Shown here: positions 54,187-64,000 of the stretch, in pieces | Layout of the letters: the number at the start of each line of letters is the position of its first letter | How positions within the stretch are numbered: the stretch's first letter is position 1 | From: Costus lasius | Lineage: Eukaryota > Streptophyta > Magnoliopsida > Zingiberales > Costaceae | Reading direction: 5' to 3' | Assembly (NCBI GenBank): GCA_027563935.2 | Contig: CM050453.2 | Span: 85,968,665-86,032,664, forward strand | Length of the DNA stretch: 64,000 nt | The notes under the pieces: model-generated | Databases searched by the model: none | The model's input: the letters and a program-made list of their open reading frames with translations, nothing else | What the model was told of the DNA's origin: nothing | Position numbers and translations under genes: made by a program

Positions 54187-56809
54187 CTAGAATAATTGAG
54201 GGTACTGAGCCTTTACATCCTCTTCACGCTCCCACATAGCCTCGCTATTTGAATGATGTTGCCAACCGACTTTAACCATCTTGATGATCTTGTTTCTTAA
54301 CTGGTGTTCTTTTCTTTCCAATATTCGCACAGGATGTTCAACAAAGGAAGTATCGGACTGAATCGGCACTGACAATTTCTCTAACACATGAGATGGATCA
54401 GATATGTATTTCCGTAGCATAGAGACATGAAAAACATTGTGCACTCCAGAGAGAGAGGGTGGTAAAGCCTACCGGTAGGCTACTGCACCTACCCTTTCCA
54501 GAATTTCAAAAGGTCCAATGTACCTCGGAGCTAGCTTTCCTTTCTTTCCAAATCTCATCACACCTTTCAATGGAGATACCTTCAAAAATACATGGTCACC
54601 GACCATAAATTCCAAATCTCTTCTTCTCCTATCAGCATAACTCTTTTGCCTGCTCTGAGCTGTCAACAACCTTTGCTTGATCCCTTGCACTATTTCCACA
54701 TCCTGCTGTAGCATCTGAGGAGCGGACAATCGCCTTTCACCCACCTCATTCCAAAGTACAGGGGACTTGCATCTCCTTCCATATAGGGCTTCGAACGGTG
54801 CCATCTTTATTGATGAATGATAACTGTTATTATATGAGAATTCTGCCCAATGTAAATAACCTTCCCAATTACCACCAAAATCAAGAACACATGCTCTCAA
54901 CAAATCTTCCAAAGTCTGTATAGTCCTTTCTGACTGGCCATCCGTCTGAGGATGAAATGTTGTACTAAAATGCAATCGTGTACCCAAAGCTTTTTGCAAA
55001 CTACCCCAGAATCTAGAAGTAAACCTCGGATCTCTGTCTGAAATAATACTAGTAGGTACACCATGCAGTTTGACAATCTCATTGCAATATAGGGTGGCTA
55101 ACTTATCCAGGGTGTCAGTTTTCTTAACAGGTAGAAAATGTGCTGACTTAGTCAATCTATCAACAATTACCCAGATTGAGTCATATCCCCTTTGAGATCT
55201 AGGAAGCCCTGAAACAAAATCCATTGTAATATGCTCCCACTTCCATTCAGGTATAGGGATATTTTGCAACTTCCCTGCTGGTCTCATATGCTCAGCCTTC
55301 ACCTGCTGACATGTTAGGCAACATGATACAAACTTTGCTATGTCCCTTTTCATATTGTTCCACCAATAATATTCCTTAAGGTCCTTGTACATCTTTGTAC
55401 TCCCTGGATGAATGGTAAGTTTAGATCGGTGTGCTTCATTCAATAATTTTTCTTTCACAGGATGATTTTCTGATACACACAGTCTTCCTCTGAATCTCAG
55501 CACTCCTTCTGAATCTCTTGTGAAATCGGGTAGGAGCCCTTGTTCTACTTTCTTACCCAAAGATAATAGATTTTCATCACCCAATTGAGTCTCCTTAATT
55601 TCCTGCACAAGCTGAGACTGAGCCCTCATCACAGCCAAGTAACTCCTTTCTGACTCATTGATTACTTCAACACCCAATTCCACAAGCTGTTTAATTAAGT
55701 CGGTTAGTGTAGTCCTCAGACGAGCAAGTGTTCCTTCTGATTTCCGACTCAGAGCATCGGCTACCACATTTGCTTTGCCAGGGTGATACTTAATTTGACA
55801 ATCATAATCCTTCAGATATTCCATCCATCTGCGTTGCCTCATATTCAGCTCCTTCTAACTAAACAGATATTTTAAACTTTTATGGTCAGTGAATATTTCA
55901 AAAGTGGTGCCATATAAATAATGTCTCCATAACTTCAGAACAAAAATGATGGCTGCCAGCTCCAAGTCATGTACTGGATAGTTCTTCTCGTGATTCTTGA
56001 GTTGCCGAGATGCATAGGCAACTACTCTCTCATTTTGCATCAAAACTCCACCCAGACCTTGACCAGAAGCATCAGTGTACACGATATAACCATCTTCTCC
56101 GGAAGGGATCACCAACACGGGAGCAGTAATTAATCTCTTTTTCAGTTCCAAGAAGCTATTTTCACATGTATCTTTCCAATCAAATTTCACACCCTTTCTA
56201 GTCAGATAGGTTAAAGGAGCAGCCAACTTAGAAAATCCTTTCACAAAGCGTCTATAATACCCTGCTAAACCAAGAAAGCTTCGAATTTCTTGCACTGATT
56301 TTGGCCTCCCCCACTCAGAGATAGCAGAAATCTTCTGGGGATCCACGGCTATTCCATCACCAGAAATAACATGGCCTAGAAATGCCACTTCTTTAAGCCA
56401 AAAGTCACACTTACTGAACTTAGCATATAGCTTTTCTTGCCTCAACCTTTCCAGGACTAATCTGAGATGTTTCTCATGTTCAGTCATACTGCAGGAATAT
56501 ATCAAAATATCATCTATGAAGACAACCACAAATTTATCCAGATAATCAATAAAAATTCTGTTCATCATGTCCATAAAAACTGCAGGTGCATTAGTAAGTC
56601 CAAAAGGCATCACTAAAAATTCGTAGTGTCCATATCTTGTTCTGAATGCAGTCTTGGACACATCCTCATCTCTAACTCTTATTTGATGATACCCTGATCT
56701 CAAGTCGATTTTAGAATAAATACATGTGCCTTTCAACTGGTCAAATAAATCATCAATGCGGGGAAGTGGATATTTATTTTTGATGGTAATGGAATTCAGC
56801 TGTCTGTAG
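54187..56809 (-). pseudogene. Element A pol: RT (partial), RNase H, integrase, chromodomain-like end
   Basis: RT from [20 protein letters not shown] through [24 protein letters not shown] and VVFIDDIL. RNase H has [11 protein letters not shown] and FTDHKSL. Integrase has the zinc finger (HPGSTKM, CCLTCQQVK), ITMDFVSGLP, ISDRDPRFTSRFW and [16 protein letters not shown], so the DDE residues are present. The GPFEILERVGAVAYR segment and a C-terminal chromodomain-like WEREEDVKAQYPQLF follow. In-frame stops are at 55855-55857 (RNase H/connection, where relatives have Gln) and 54469-54471 (where relatives have Leu). The upstream end is truncated at 56809 by element B. Confidence 0.9.
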
Positions 56810-59257
56810 TGTAACGCCCCTCGATACTTAACCCCGAATTTCACGCGGAAATCATACGAGGAACGTCACGAGAAAAAAAGAAAAAGCCAAGATCATACTA
56901 CGAACAAAGCTAGGGAATAAAAGATCTGAAAACTTATACAAAAATCCGGCAGCATGTATACGTACATACAAGGTTCGGGAAAATTCCCATACATGTACGT
57001 GCTTTACTGATTCATAACAACAAGTAATTTCAACTTATAAAATACTGAACATAATCGAATCAGATCACAACTCCGTACTATACATATACGGAGACAAAAT
57101 CGCATATCACAGAACAGACTGAACATAAAATCCTATCAAACGCTGAAAAATACCACAACCGAAATCTTGTAACAAAATGGGCCTAAGCCCTCACATGTAA
57201 CCAAAATATAGCATTCATCATCCAAAACAAAATACAACTAATACAGGCACGCAGGCCCCAGATAACAGAATCAAGGTACAAGTATTCAAATACCAAAATT
57301 GTTTACAAGGCCCATATCACAAAACCCAAAGCTTCATCAAGCTACTCAGTATATCTCAAAGGTGCATAACGCCATATCAATCACTGTCCCTCACCTGTAG
57401 ATTTTAGAGGGGGGTGAGCTAACAGCTCCGCAAGTGAGAACCTTATGAAACCCCTCCATTAATACATTCAAAAATAGCATGCAAGGTTTTTTTTTTTTTT
57501 TTTTTTTTAAAACATTTACCAAATGCGATTATCAAATATCAAATCAAATACAGATAAGAATACAAACCTACAAAATAATCCACATGGCGAAATCTAATCA
57601 TAATACAACAAAACCAAAATAGAAACTTACATATCATATGGCAAAACAGAACACATACGTAGATGCACATCCTATCCTAACATATCCAAATCCAGAACAG
57701 AACGAAATGACCACAAAGGTCCGACCCTTCCCTCGTCGGGGCTCAGAGAATGCATGCATGCCAAACAGTAGGGGAGAAATCAGGAGGTGGCCCCCGTCTA
57801 GCTAAGACGTGGCACGCTGATCTCCATCTACCCACTCAGACAATGTGGTAAATCAAGAGGTGGCCCCCGCCAAGTCACGGCGTGGCACTTTGTTTCCCCA
57901 CATTGGTCACACAGCAGTCAGAGAGTTCAAGAGGTGGCCCTCGCTTACCAGTAGCGTGGCACTTTGTCTCTCTTATGCTAAACTAATCACATCTGTGAAG
58001 GAAGATCAAGTGGTGGCCCCCGCCTGACCAAGGCGTGGCACTTTGCCCCACTTCACAATATCTCCAGGGTCACACATAATGGACATGACTACACCACACA
58101 CATATAGCAAAAGACTAATACCCGGATATCTAACTTATCGAATTCACCACTCGCAGTTAATTAAACAGCATAAATGTCTTAGACAGGGTAGTCCTTAAGT
58201 TTCATGCAATCAGGTTAGGAAGATACCATGCTAAGTTCTCAACAAATGTTCCCATGCAGGTATAATGTGTTAATCCTAGATTTCATGCAATTAGATTGTA
58301 ACATCTCCATTCTAGGTTATCAAACGGAATTTCCACTCAAGCAGATTAATTACAAGCATTGCACAACATTATCATCACTTAATTTCAAGAGAACGATTAC
58401 ACATATAACTATGCATAGAAAATTCCTAAAATTAGGCAAAAATCATATTTAAGTACCATATGAACTCAATTACATGAATAACAGCTTTGCCCCAAAAGTT
58501 AACTGAACATTGACCAAAATACCCCTAAGGTAAATTTCGGCCAGCATGAATTAAGGCTCCAAAAATAGTATAAAATTCATAATAAATTCCCTTATACTTC
58601 TAATCACATGAATCCTAAGTTTTCCCCAAAAGTTAGCATGAAATTTCATCAAATTAGGGCATGGGCGCATGTCATACTCTAGGGCTGATTTTCGAAACTT
58701 CAAATAGGTATTCACGGTTTCATGGTAAGGGAAATTAAACCTACTCGTTTTTCCATCACAAAGCAAGAAAAACATGTCAAGGAAACGATCATATACTCGG
58801 AATACAGGTAACATAAGATTTCCACTCGCCTTGGGAACGATTTGCAAGCAAACCGTGAGCAGAGAGAGAGTTGTCTGAAGCCTCCACACGCCGCCGCCGT
58901 CCACCACACCGGAAGGCCAAGCGCCGCCGCCGGAAAACTCACCGGAAGAGGAGCTGGACGAAGGGGAAGGCGCGGGCCGCAGTCGTCCACGAGAGGGAGA
59001 GGAAGAAATGCAAGGGGCGGCTAGGGTTGGGCTGAAATTCGAAAGCAACTTAAGTGGGGCCAAATCACTTAAGTGAGATCTAAATTTTAATCTGCATACT
59101 CACATAATAAGTAGGCGCCCACATACATAACACAAAGACTGGGCTGGAACTCTGGTAGTCAGGACAACATACACAGGAAAGGTCTCAAGTTCAAGACTCC
59201 TCCATAGCAACTTATTTTTGCCCGAGGTTTAATACATCAAAATTCTCGGGTCTTACA
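56810..59257 (-). repeat. Element B 3' LTR (2448 bp)
   Basis: Plus-strand ends TGTAACGCCCC and GGGTCTTACA. It contains a T22 run (57487-57508), a GC-rich tandem array at 57781-58060, and a GC-rich block near 58870-59030. The minus-strand ORF at 58551-59063 lies wholly in this LTR and resembles no known protein. Confidence 0.9.
57781..58060. repeat. Four-unit tandem array (about 75 bp) in element B LTR
   Basis: Units start near 57781, 57855, 57929 and 58008. Each contains AAGAGGTGGCCCCCGCC, then a variable 8-10 bases, then GGCGTGGCACTTTG. The CGCC/GGCG pair could form a small hairpin in each unit. The array is GC-rich in an AT-rich LTR. Confidence 0.9.
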
Positions 59258-59270
59258 TCCTCTCCTCCTT
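59258..59270 (-). promoter_or_regulatory. Polypurine tract of element B
   Basis: On the minus strand AAGGAGGAGAGGA directly abuts the LTR start TGTAAGACCC, as required for plus-strand priming. Confidence 0.85.
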
Positions 59271-59286
59271 AAAAGGCTTTAGTCCT

Positions 59287-62200
59287 CTAAAGCAAATCGG
59301 GAGCAGGTTCAAACAAATGTGGGTAATCCTTTCTCATATCGGTTTCCAACTCCCAAGTAGCTTCTTCCACGGACTGATTTCCCCAAATAACTTTCACCAG
59401 AGGTATCACCTTGCTTCGAAGGACTCTCTCTTTTCTATCCACAATCTTAAGTGGCCTTTCAACATAAGTCAGATTTTCATCAATTTGCAAAGGTGTTGAA
59501 TCCAAGATATGTGACGGGTTATGACAATACTTCCTAAGCACGGATACGTGAAACACACTGTGCAGATGCTCCAAGGATGGCGGTAAGGCTAATCGGTAAG
59601 CAACAGGTCCAACCCTCTCGATGATATCAAACGGACCCACATATCTAGGGCTTAATTTCCCTTTCTTTCCAAATCGCATCACACCTTTTGTAGGAGAAAC
59701 CTTAACAAATACATATTCTCCCACCATGAATTCCAGAGGTCTCCTTCTCGCATCAGCGTAGCTTTTTTGCCTATCCTGTGCAGCCTTTAGCTTTTCTTGA
59801 ATAATCTTTACCTTATCTGTGGCTTCCTGCACAGCATCAGACTGGAGCAAGGTTCTATCACCTACCTCCTCCCAACTCAAGGGAGTTCTGCATCTTCTTC
59901 CGTACAATGCCTCGTACGGGGCCATCTGGATACTAGAGTGGTAACTATTGTTGTAGGTAAACTCAATCAGGGCTAAGTCTCTGTCCCACTCACCATGCCA
60001 ATCAATGATGTAAGATCTCAGCAAGTCCTCCAATGTCTGTATGGTCCTCTCAGTCTGCCCATCAGACTGCGGGTGATATGCAGTGCTAAAACTGAGCTTG
60101 GTGCCCAAATCTTCCTGAAGCTTCTTCCAAAACCGAGATAAGAACCTGGAATCGCGGTCAGATACAATATCCACCGGAACACCATGCAATCTCACAATCT
60201 CGTCAATGTACAACCTGGCAAGCCTCTCCAAAGGATAAGTCATCTTGATAGGCAAAAAGTGGGCGGACTTAGTAAGTCTGTCCACGATAACCCAAATAGC
60301 ATCGTGCCCATTTCTGGTCCGGGGTAATCCACAGACAAAGTCCATGCTGATATTTTTCCACTTCCACAGAGGAATCTGAAGTGGTTGGAGGGATCCACCC
60401 GGTCTCTGATGCTCGGCTTTAACCATCTGGCATGTCAAACATCTAGCCACACACTGCGCCACATCATTCTTCATCCCTTGCCACCAGAAACTTTTCTTCA
60501 GGTCCTGATACATTCTGGTACTACCAGGGTGAATAGAATACTTAGAACTGTGGCCTTCAGCTAAAATCTCTTGTCTCAACTTAGGGTCCTCAGGGACACA
60601 GACCCTTCCATGGAACCTAAGCAAACCATCTGTGGATAGGCTGAAATCCTCAATCAATCCCATCTCCAGTTTTTCTTTCCATTTCAAAATTTCAGGATCA
60701 ACCAACTGTGCTTTGCTCAACTTTTGCAAAATATCAGACTCAACTCTAAGTGCAGCAACAAAACACTTATTACCACGAGGTGTCACATCCAATCGAAGTC
60801 TACTGAACTCATCAAGCAAGCGCCACTCCTGCACAAGAAGTGCAGCCATAGAGGTCACAGGCCGCCTGCTCAATGCGTCTGCAACCACATTTGCCTTACC
60901 CTCCTGATAGTGAATAGTAAAATCATAATCTTTGATCAGTTCCATCCACCGCCGCTGCCGCATGTTGAGTTCTTTCTGGGTAAATATGTATTTGAGGCTC
61001 TGATGGTCGGTGTACAAATCAAAAGTCTGACCCAGCAGATAATGACGCCAAATCTTCAATGCAAACACCACTGCAGCCAACTCCAAGTCATGGGTAGGGT
61101 AGTTGGACTCGTATTCCTTTAACTGCCTGGAAGCATAGGCAACCACCTTACCATGCTGCATGAGTACACAGCCCAAACCTTTGCCAGAGGCGTCCGTGTA
61201 CACAGTGAAACCTTCACCGCCACTAGGTATAGTGAGAATCGGTGCACTAGTCAAACGCTTCTTCAGCTCGAGGAAACTTTCCTCGCACTTGACATCCCAG
61301 ATAAAATCAGCATTCTTCCTGGTCAACTTTGTTAAAGGGCCCGCCAGCTTGGAAAACCCTTCAACAAATCTGCGGTAGTAACCTGCTAAGCCCAAGAAAC
61401 TTCGAATCTCAAATGCATTTGTTGGTCTTCCCCAGCTAATAATAGCCTCTACCTTAGCTGGATCCACAGACACACCCTGTCCAGATATCACATGTCCCAA
61501 AAAGTTAATCTTCTCCAACCAGAACTCGCATTTACTGGCCTTGGCATACAACCTTTTACTTCTCAAAATTTCCATCACCTTGCGTAAGTCCTGTGCGTGA
61601 TCTTGAGCACTCCGCGAGTAAACCAAAATGTCATCGATAAATACAACCACGCATTTATCCAGGAGATGGTGAAACACCCTATTCATAAGATCCATAAAGA
61701 CAGCAGGGGCATTCGTTAGTCCAAAAGGCATAACTAAAAATTCATAATGCCCATACCTTGTCCTGAATGCTGTCTTAACTACATCCTCCTCTCTGACCTT
61801 CAGCTGATAATACCCAGACCTTAAGTCAATCTTGGAGAAGACAGTAGCGCCCTGTAACTGATCGAAGAGATCATCAATACGGGGCAGAGGGTACTTGTTC
61901 TTAATTGTTACCTGGTTCAGCTGACGGTAATCGATGCACATTCTCAGTGATCCGTCCTTCTTCTTTACAAACAACACAGGCGCTCCCCAAGGAGACGCGC
62001 TAGGCCTGATGTACCCTTTTTCTAGCAATTCTTCCAGCTGTTTCTTCAACTCAGCCAATTCAGAGGTGGCCATGCGGTACGGGGCTTTAGAGATTGGGGC
62101 AGTGCCAGGTATCAAGTCAATACTGAATTCCACTTCCCGGTCAGGTGGTAAACCAGATAACTCATCAGAAAATACATCTGGGAATTCATTCACCACAGGT

Positions 62201-62997
62201 ATATAAGCCAAATCAGATACAGGTTCATCCTGAACCTTTACATGTGCCAAGTAGCCTTTACAGCCGCCAGCCAATAACCTTTGAGCATGCAGGAAAGAGA
62301 TCACATGTAACCCCTGATCTGCAATCAAACCTTTGATATGCAATTGATGACCATCACTCAAATTCAGAGTCACCAACTTTTCAAAACAATCTAGGGTGGC
62401 ATGGTAAGAGGACAACCAGTCCATCCCTAATATCACATCATAGTCAAGCATGTCAAGCAATATCAAATCAACAAACAAGTCATATTCCTCTATCCTAAGC
62501 ATGCAATCAGGATAAAGCACATCTGTTACCAGGGAATCACCCATAGGGGTGCAGACAGATATAGCACAATCAAGAGTCCCAGGTGCCACAGGCAAATAAC
62601 GAACAAAACGAACTGATACGAAAGAGAGATTGGCACCAGGATCAAATAAAACACGTGCTAACTGATCGAAAACAAAAAGAGTACCTTCCACAGCTGACTT
62701 GGAAGCCCTGGCGTCCTTCTCAGCAATAGCATATACTCGAGTCTGCACTGTGGGCTTATTAGTACCCTGAGATGAAGACTTCAGCTGTGGGCAGTCTTTG
62801 ATACGGTGTCCGGCCTTACCACACCTGAAACAAGCCCCTGACTTCTTATAGCAGTCCTTGATCTCGTGACCACTGCATCCACAATGATAGCACTTTCTGC
62901 CTTCCACGGTATCACCTCGGGCAGATTTAGAATTCTTCTGATAGGGATGATGCCGACCTTTCTTATCTTTGTGCTTATATTGTTTCTTTTCATGACT
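59287..62997 (-). CDS. Element B pol: zinc knuckles, protease, RT, RNase H, integrase, chromodomain-like end
   Basis: Open for 1237 codons; the first Met after the stop at 62998-63000 is at 62907, and the numbering used here starts there (1206 residues). Two CCHC knuckles lie at C6-C19 and C26-C39. The protease active site reads DPGA at 89-92, where the family has D-S/T-G-A. RT has [11 protein letters not shown] and VVFIDDIL (about 420), and RNase H has [11 protein letters not shown]. The integrase zinc finger is [10 protein letters not shown]...CLTCQ. The core has [10 protein letters not shown] (about 853), [13 protein letters not shown] (about 914) and [16 protein letters not shown] (about 956). 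The GPF-type C-terminal domain follows, then a chromodomain-like [15 protein letters not shown]. It makes the enzymes for copying and integrating the element. The frame is the same as gag upstream, from which only one stop separates it. Confidence 0.93.
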   Translation of the reverse strand, partial: SHEKKQYKHKDKKGRHHPYQKNSKSARGDTVEGRKCYHCGCSGHEIKDCYKKSGACFRCGKAGHRIKDCPQLKSSSQGTNKPTVQTRVYAIAEKDARASKSAVEGTLFVFDQLARVLFDPGANLSFVSVRFVRYLPVAPGTLDCAISVCTPMGDSLVTDVLYPDCMLRIEEYDLFVDLILLDMLDYDVILGMDWLSSYHATLDCFEKLVTLNLSDGHQLHIKGLIADQGLHVISFLHAQRLLAGGCKGYLAHVKVQDEPVSDLAYIPVVNEFPDVFSDELSGLPPDREVEFSIDLIPGTAPISKAPYRMATSELAELKKQLEELLEKGYIRPSASPWGAPVLFVKKKDGSLRMCIDYRQLNQVTIKNKYPLPRIDDLFDQLQGATVFSKIDLRSGYYQLKVREEDVVKTAFRTRYGHYEFLVMPFGLTNAPAVFMDLMNRVFHHLLDKCVVVFIDDILVYSRSAQDHAQDLRKVMEILRSKRLYAKASKCEFWLEKINFLGHVISGQGVSVDPAKVEAIISWGRPTNAFEIRSFLGLAGYYRRFVEGFSKLAGPLTKLTRKNADFIWDVKCEESFLELKKRLTSAPILTIPSGGEGFTVYTDASGKGLGCVLMQHGKVVAYASRQLKEYESNYPTHDLELAAVVFALKIWRHYLLGQTFDLYTDHQSLKYIFTQKELNMRQRRWMELIKDYDFTIHYQEGKANVVADALSRRPVTSMAALLVQEWRLLDEFSRLRLDVTPRGNKCFVAALRVESDILQKLSKAQLVDPEILKWKEKLEMGLIEDFSLSTDGLLRFHGRVCVPEDPKLRQEILAEGHSSKYSIHPGSTRMYQDLKKSFWWQGMKNDVAQCVARCLTCQMVKAEHQRPGGSLQPLQIPLWKWKNISMDFVCGLPRTRNGHDAIWVIVDRLTKSAHFLPIKMTYPLERLARLYIDEIVRLHGVPVDIVSDRDSRFLSRFWKKLQEDLGTKLSFSTAYHPQSDGQTERTIQTLEDLLRSYIIDWHGEWDRDLALIEFTYNNSYHSSIQMAPYEALYGRRCRTPLSWEEVGDRTLLQSDAVQEATDKVKIIQEKLKAAQDRQKSYADARRRPLEFMVGEYVFVKVSPTKGVMRFGKKGKLSPRYVGPFDIIERVGPVAYRLALPPSLEHLHSVFHVSVLRKYCHNPSHILDSTPLQIDENLTYVERPLKIVDRKERVLRSKVIPLVKVIWGNQSVEEATWELETDMRKDYPHLFEPAPDLL

Positions 62998-63912
62998 CTA
63001 GGGAACTGGAGCAGCAGTCTCCACAACAGGGGTTGGGGCAATCACCACTGCCTGCTCAGAAATTGACCTCTCCACTGTGAGAGCCCTCTTTAAAACCTCA
63101 GCATAGGTCTCTAGATGCAGTGCCACAATCCGATCTCTGATATCTTTTCTCAAACCCCTCTGAAACTTCCTGGCCCTTAGTTCCTCAGTACTGACCAAAT
63201 GGGGAGCATACTTGGACAACTGGGTGAACATAATATCATATTGAGCCACAGAAAGGTCACCCTGCACCAGGTGGATAAACTCCACCTCCTTCTCTTCATT
63301 CATGCTAGGTGGAAAGTACTTGTCATTAAATTTTCTCATGAAGTAAACCCAGTCTACAGTATCCCCTTTTTCAGTTGCTAGCCTCTTAACTCCTTTCCAC
63401 CATATCTCAGCATTCCCCTTCAGCATATATACTGACAGGCACAGTTTATCCTCTTCGCTACATCGCATCACCGTAAAAATCTTATCTAAGTCAGCAAGCC
63501 AGTCCTCAGCTGCTCTAGGCCCTGGGCTCCCATAAAAAGCTGGAGGGTTCATACGCTGAAATTCCTTCACTAGTTGAGCATACCTCTTATGCACATTCTC
63601 CTGAGAACTCCCCACATTCTCCTTCTCAGCCGGCCGTGGCTGGGAATGAGACTGTGACTGCATCTGCTGCTGCATCTGCTGGTGAAATTCTCGTTGCTGA
63701 TCGCGGTTCTGCTGCAGGAGTTGCTGCTGAAACTCCTGATGCTGCTCACGCTGTTCCCTCATCATCTGTTGCTGTTCTTGCATAGCCTGAGCCTGCTGCT
63801 GGATGAGGGCACCCTGTTGTTGCATCATACTACTCATAGACTCTAAAGCCCTCATAAAGCCAGCCATCTGATCATCAGCATTACCCTTGGGTCGTACCAT
63901 TCTTACCTTCAT
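62998..63912 (-). CDS. Element B gag (matrix/capsid part)
   Basis: 304 residues from ATG at 63912. A second ATG five codons later (63900) is the commoner-looking start (MVRPKG). Residues about 30-95 are glutamine-rich and likely coiled (QQQAQAMQEQQQMM...). The Retrotrans_gag domain follows with FYGSPGPRAAEDWLADLDKIF, AEIWWKGVKRLA, FNDKYFP and MTQLSKYAPHLV-like helices. It ends at TAG 62998-63000, in the same frame as the zinc knuckles and pol. The sequence around the first start (ATG AAG GTAAGA) is also a strong splice-donor match. Confidence 0.92.
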   Translation of the reverse strand: MKVRMVRPKGNADDQMAGFMRALESMSSMMQQQGALIQQQAQAMQEQQQMMREQREQHQEFQQQLLQQNRDQQREFHQQMQQQMQSQSHSQPRPAEKENVGSSQENVHKRYAQLVKEFQRMNPPAFYGSPGPRAAEDWLADLDKIFTVMRCSEEDKLCLSVYMLKGNAEIWWKGVKRLATEKGDTVDWVYFMRKFNDKYFPPSMNEEKEVEFIHLVQGDLSVAQYDIMFTQLSKYAPHLVSTEELRARKFQRGLRKDIRDRIVALHLETYAEVLKRALTVERSISEQAVVIAPTPVVETAAPVP

Positions 63913-64000
63913 ACACCTTGCAAGTCAAGATAAACAATAATTTCCTTATCTTACTAGCAACCAATTCCTTACTTGGTTTATTTCTATGCAATACACAAAC

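Larger units (their letters stand above)
52163..56809 (-). mobile_element. Ty3/gypsy chromovirus A (Tekay/Del-like), 3' part
   Basis: 3' LTR 52163-54139, then the internal pol region up to 56809, where element B has inserted. Gag, protease, the start of RT and the 5' LTR must lie to the right of element B, outside the window. The pol frame carries at least two nonsense changes. Target sequence at the left edge is AGTTT (52158-52162); the partner is not visible. Confidence 0.9.
56810..64000 (-). mobile_element. Ty3/gypsy chromovirus B (Tekay/Del-like), nearly intact, runs off the right edge
   Basis: 3' LTR 56810-59257, then pol and gag in long frames on the minus strand; the 5' LTR is beyond 64000. 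It is inserted into the RT gene of element A, so it is younger. Only one in-frame stop is seen in about 1540 codons. Confidence 0.95.

Noticed and set aside
58551..59063. 170-codon minus-strand ORF as a cellular gene
   Set aside because: It lies entirely inside the 3' LTR of element B, has a Ser/Pro-rich low-complexity start and no domain.
62998..63000. Regulated stop-codon readthrough between gag and pol in element B
   Set aside because: The following bases do not fit the known plant readthrough context, and most relatives have a continuous frame. A point nonsense change is more likely.

Overview
This window is nuclear DNA of a flowering plant. The evidence is Ty3/gypsy and ATHILA-type LTR retrotransposons, PIF/Harbinger and hAT DNA elements, an L1-type LINE scrap, and an S-domain (G-type lectin) receptor kinase family. 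A monocot is possible but I cannot prove it. I see no intact cellular gene; almost everything is mobile DNA in nested layers. Several insertions are delimited to the base by matching target-site duplications (TSDs) that I read directly.

Layout. 1-1.9 kb: a decayed PIF/Harbinger pair (transposase plus Myb/SANT-like ORF). 2.6-2.8 kb: a fragment resembling the N-terminus of a peroxisomal ABCD transporter. 3.85-4.83 kb: a non-autonomous PIF-like element (TSD TTA). 4.9-14.2 kb: an S-domain receptor-kinase pseudogene (minus strand) split by a Ty3/gypsy element, called HGQ-1 here (5354-13546, TSD ACGTG). 14.3-16.4 kb: another PIF-like element (TSD TAA), then a Tourist-like MITE with an hAT element inside it (8-bp TSD). 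17.6-25.4 kb: long non-coding LTR sequence packed with tandem arrays (family X, then family E). 25.5-33.4 kb: an ATHILA-ORF1-like frame split in phase by a second gypsy element, HGQ-2 (26218-33230, TSD TTCCT). 33.6-41.9 kb: the other E LTR, which carries a solo LTR of family A (TSD TAACC), which in turn carries a solo LTR of the HGQ group (TSD TAAAC). 42.1-42.4 kb: a LINE remnant. 42.9-45.4 kb: an 837-codon S-domain receptor kinase, intronless and open except for one stop in the catalytic loop. 47.7-51.5 kb: a 3.8-kb solo LTR of family X (TSD GGATG). 52.0-52.2 kb: a third receptor-kinase scrap cut by element A (52163 onward). Element A's reverse transcriptase is cut by element B (56810 to beyond the right edge), the youngest-looking element, a Tekay/Del-like chromovirus whose gag-pol frame has one stop in the window.

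The most unusual signal is in the HGQ group. In HGQ-1, HGQ-2 and the solo LTR, a frame of about 300 codons continues from integrase into the LTR itself. It encodes a tail of repeated His-Gly-Arg/His-Gly-Gln motifs, specified by a DNA palindrome (CACGGCCGTG) that recurs many times. In HGQ-1 the tail is expanded as four 63-bp (21-codon) tandem units in each LTR. Pol overlapping the 3' LTR has precedent in centromeric-type chromoviruses, which the integrase end resembles; the repeat-bearing tail is something I do not recognise.

Biologically the window looks like a receptor-kinase cluster (three related minus-strand copies) that has been eroded and inflated by repeated retrotransposon insertion, deletion and LTR recombination.
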